From a bacterium (GTDB lineage Bacteria > Verrucomicrobiota > Verrucomicrobiia > Limisphaerales > UBA11358), in the NCBI GenBank assembly GCA_021781185.1, contig JAJXXI010000498.1, positions 1 to 5,286 on the forward strand: 5,286 nucleotides of DNA, given 5' to 3'. The notes beneath the pieces were generated by a model, which made no database searches, had not been told where the DNA came from, and saw only the letters and a list, made by a program, of their open reading frames with translations. Numbering within the stretch: position 1 is the first letter of the stretch; the number at the start of each line of letters is the position of its first letter. A program made the position numbers and the translations under genes. Shown piece by piece: positions 4,193 through 5,286 of the stretch.

Positions 4193-4744
4193 TCAGGGTT
4201 TAGCGGCCAGGGCGGCTTCGATGGCGTGAATGATCTCGGGTGAATCGGGTTTCACCTTGGAATCGAAGCGGTTCAGGATTTTCCCGTCACGGCCCACCAG
4301 AAACTTGGTGAAATTCCACTTGATGTCGCCCGGGAACGGCGATGCCTTTCCGGCCAGCGCAACGTAAAGCGGATGCCGGTGCTCACCGTTGACCTCCAGT
4401 TTGGCGAACATCGGGAATGTCACATCGTATTTGGCCGTGCAGAATTCTTTGATCTCCGCCGCTGAGCCGGGTTCCTGGCCGCCGAACTGGTTGCACGGGA
4501 ATCCGCACACGACCAGCCCCTGCGCACCGTATTTTTTGTAGAGCGATTCCAGACCGGCGTATTGCGGCGTGTAGCCACAGTGCGAGGCAACGTTGACAAG
4601 AAGCATCACCTGCCCTTGGTAGGGTTTGAGCGTGGCGTCCTTGCCGTCAATATTTTGCAGCGGAATGTTGTAAAGCGACCCGGCCGCCGGACTGGAAAAA
4701 ATGGGGATCATCATGGTGGCCAGCAGCAGCAGGGTTGATTTCAT
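4193..4744 (-). CDS. Glutathione peroxidase family protein, exported
   Basis: The 183-residue thioredoxin-fold peroxidase reduces hydrogen peroxide or lipid and organic peroxides using thiols. The GPx tetrad is present: Cys56 in NVASHCGYTPQY (a cysteine, not selenocysteine), Gln90 in FPCNQFGGQEPG, and Trp143-Asn144 in IKWNFTKFLV. Cys102 (EFCTAKY) is a candidate resolving cysteine, as in thioredoxin-dependent members related to BtuE. ATG at 4744 was chosen because MKSTLLLLATMMIPIF plus SSPAAGS forms a signal peptide with likely cleavage after Ala21, and AAGG lies 8 bases upstream. The longer frame to 4837 would overlap the mnmA end and bury the signal. The mature enzyme probably acts in the periplasm. 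It follows mnmA by 77 bp on the same strand and ends 9 bp from the opposing zinc-ribbon gene. Confidence 0.93.
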   Translation of the reverse strand: MKSTLLLLATMMIPIFSSPAAGSLYNIPLQNIDGKDATLKPYQGQVMLLVNVASHCGYTPQYAGLESLYKKYGAQGLVVCGFPCNQFGGQEPGSAAEIKEFCTAKYDVTFPMFAKLEVNGEHRHPLYVALAGKASPFPGDIKWNFTKFLVGRDGKILNRFDSKVKPDSPEIIHAIEAALAAKP

Positions 4745-4752
4745 GGCGGCAA

Positions 4753-4756
4753 CCTT
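4753..4756 (-). promoter_or_regulatory. Ribosome binding site of the glutathione peroxidase gene
   Basis: AAGG on the minus strand (4756-4753), within CAAGGTTGCCGCC, stands 8 bases before ATG 4744. It is a modest Shine-Dalgarno that decides for the short start with a signal peptide over the upstream in-frame start at 4837. It is one of the few visible ribosome binding sites in the window. Confidence 0.5.
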
Positions 4757-4821
4757 GCACCAGTTCGGGCTGGCTGTCAAATGCCAGCGGCAACCACCCC
4801 ACACGGCTTGGAATCCTGATC

Positions 4822-5286
4822 CTACCGTGCAATCCAACCGCCGCCGACCACGAGATCATCCTGATAAAACACCGCCGCCTGGCCGGGCGTGATGGCGCGG
4901 GCGGGCGTGTGCAGCTTCACTTTCACCCGGTTGCCCGCCAACGGCGTCACGGTGGCCGGCGCGCCGGGGTGATTGTAGCGAATCTTGGCCGTGACCTCGA
5001 CCGGCTCCGTCAATTTTTCAAACGGATGCCAGTTGCAGCGGTCCGCCACAAATTCGTCCCGGTCGAGCGCGGTTTCGTCACCGACCACGACGCGGTTGTT
5101 TTCCGCATCCAGCTCGACGACATAGACCGGCCTGGGGGTGGTGATGCCAAGGCCCTTGCGCTGGCCGATGGTGTAAAACTCGATGCCGTCGTGATGGCCG
5201 AGGACCTGGCCGCGAACATCCGTAATTTCGCCTCGATGTTTTTGCACGAGATTGGCCGACTGGAGAAAGCCGCCGTAATTGTTGTC
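4822..5286 (-). CDS. mnmA: tRNA-specific 2-thiouridylase MnmA, C-terminal part (5' partial)
   Basis: The frame is open at the right edge of the window and gives the last 154 residues of a protein usually about 350-380 long. MnmA activates U34 of tRNA Lys, Glu and Gln with ATP and inserts sulfur to make 2-thiouridine, in the cytoplasm. Visible hallmarks are GEITDVRGQVLGHHDGIEFY (19-38) running into TIGQRKGLGI (39-48), and the C-terminal barrel end ARAITPGQAAVFYQ (129-142) with VVGGGWIAR at the end. The P-loop and the two catalytic cysteines are in the missing N-terminal part. The gene ends in TAG; the glutathione peroxidase gene follows on the same strand and may be cotranscribed. Confidence 0.95.
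   Translation of the reverse strand, partial: DNNYGGFLQSANLVQKHRGEITDVRGQVLGHHDGIEFYTIGQRKGLGITTPRPVYVVELDAENNRVVVGDETALDRDEFVADRCNWHPFEKLTEPVEVTAKIRYNHPGAPATVTPLAGNRVKVKLHTPARAITPGQAAVFYQDDLVVGGGWIAR

Noticed and set aside
4752..4780. TTGACA (4780-4775, minus) as a -35 box for the glutathione peroxidase gene
   Set aside because: A perfect -35 hexamer, but the -10 at 17-bp spacing would be CAAGGT, which is weak and overlaps the Shine-Dalgarno 8 bases before ATG. A transcript starting there would lose its ribosome binding site.
4193..4837. Longer glutathione peroxidase start at 4837
   Set aside because: The extra 31 residues overlap the mnmA end, have no family likeness and would place the signal peptide internally.
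4954..4967. Palindromic 14-mer in mnmA as a regulatory element
   Set aside because: It encodes an ordinary GAPA stretch in frame within conserved mnmA, so only the coincidence with the hpt copy is noted.
1..5286. CRISPR array, tRNA, rRNA, riboswitch or anti-phage system
   Set aside because: No regularly spaced repeats, no tRNA or rRNA-like segments and no known riboswitch core were seen on reading. The phage-related sequence is capsid debris, not a defence gene.

Overview
The window comes from a GC-rich Gram-negative-type chromosome. The dUTPase_2-type pyrophosphatase, the short ExbB/ExbD/TonB gene run and a small membrane zinc-ribbon gene together recall Verrucomicrobiota (for example Pedosphaera- or Limisphaerales-like genomes). 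That placement rests on remembered protein likeness; no search was run.

Layout. Positions 2-133 (+) are the tail of a MoxR-type AAA+ ATPase. Positions 134-940 hold no intact gene but are not empty. Three broken, unrelated fragments lie end to end: the C-terminus of an IS256/Mutator-type transposase (-), the middle of a phage major capsid protein (+), and a concentrative nucleoside transporter (-) with most of its interior deleted. Next come two intact minus-strand genes, a dimeric all-alpha dUTPase (1560-1940) and hypoxanthine phosphoribosyltransferase hpt (941-1558). The start codon of the transporter remnant overlaps the hpt stop as ATGA. The ancestral operon was therefore probably dUTPase-hpt-transporter, a nucleotide sanitation and purine salvage unit that lost its transporter.

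A 158-bp divergent promoter region (1941-2098) separates this from a tightly coupled plus-strand operon. Its order is exbB (2099-2737), exbD (2734-3168), a tonB-like gene (3165-3962) and a 74-residue membrane-anchored zinc-ribbon protein (3959-4183), and all three junctions are ATGA overlaps. The first three genes look like an energised inner-membrane motor driving outer-membrane transport. However, the ExbD homologue has Ser where the proton-carrying Asp is expected, and the ExbB homologue has Ala at one of the two pore threonines. The TonB-like protein keeps the conserved membrane histidine. This altered motor plus its zinc-ribbon partner is the most interesting system in the window.

Converging on the operon, with only 9 bp between stop codons, is an exported glutathione peroxidase (4193-4744, -). 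Upstream of it is the C-terminal part of the tRNA 2-thiouridylase MnmA (4822-5286, -), cut by the window edge.
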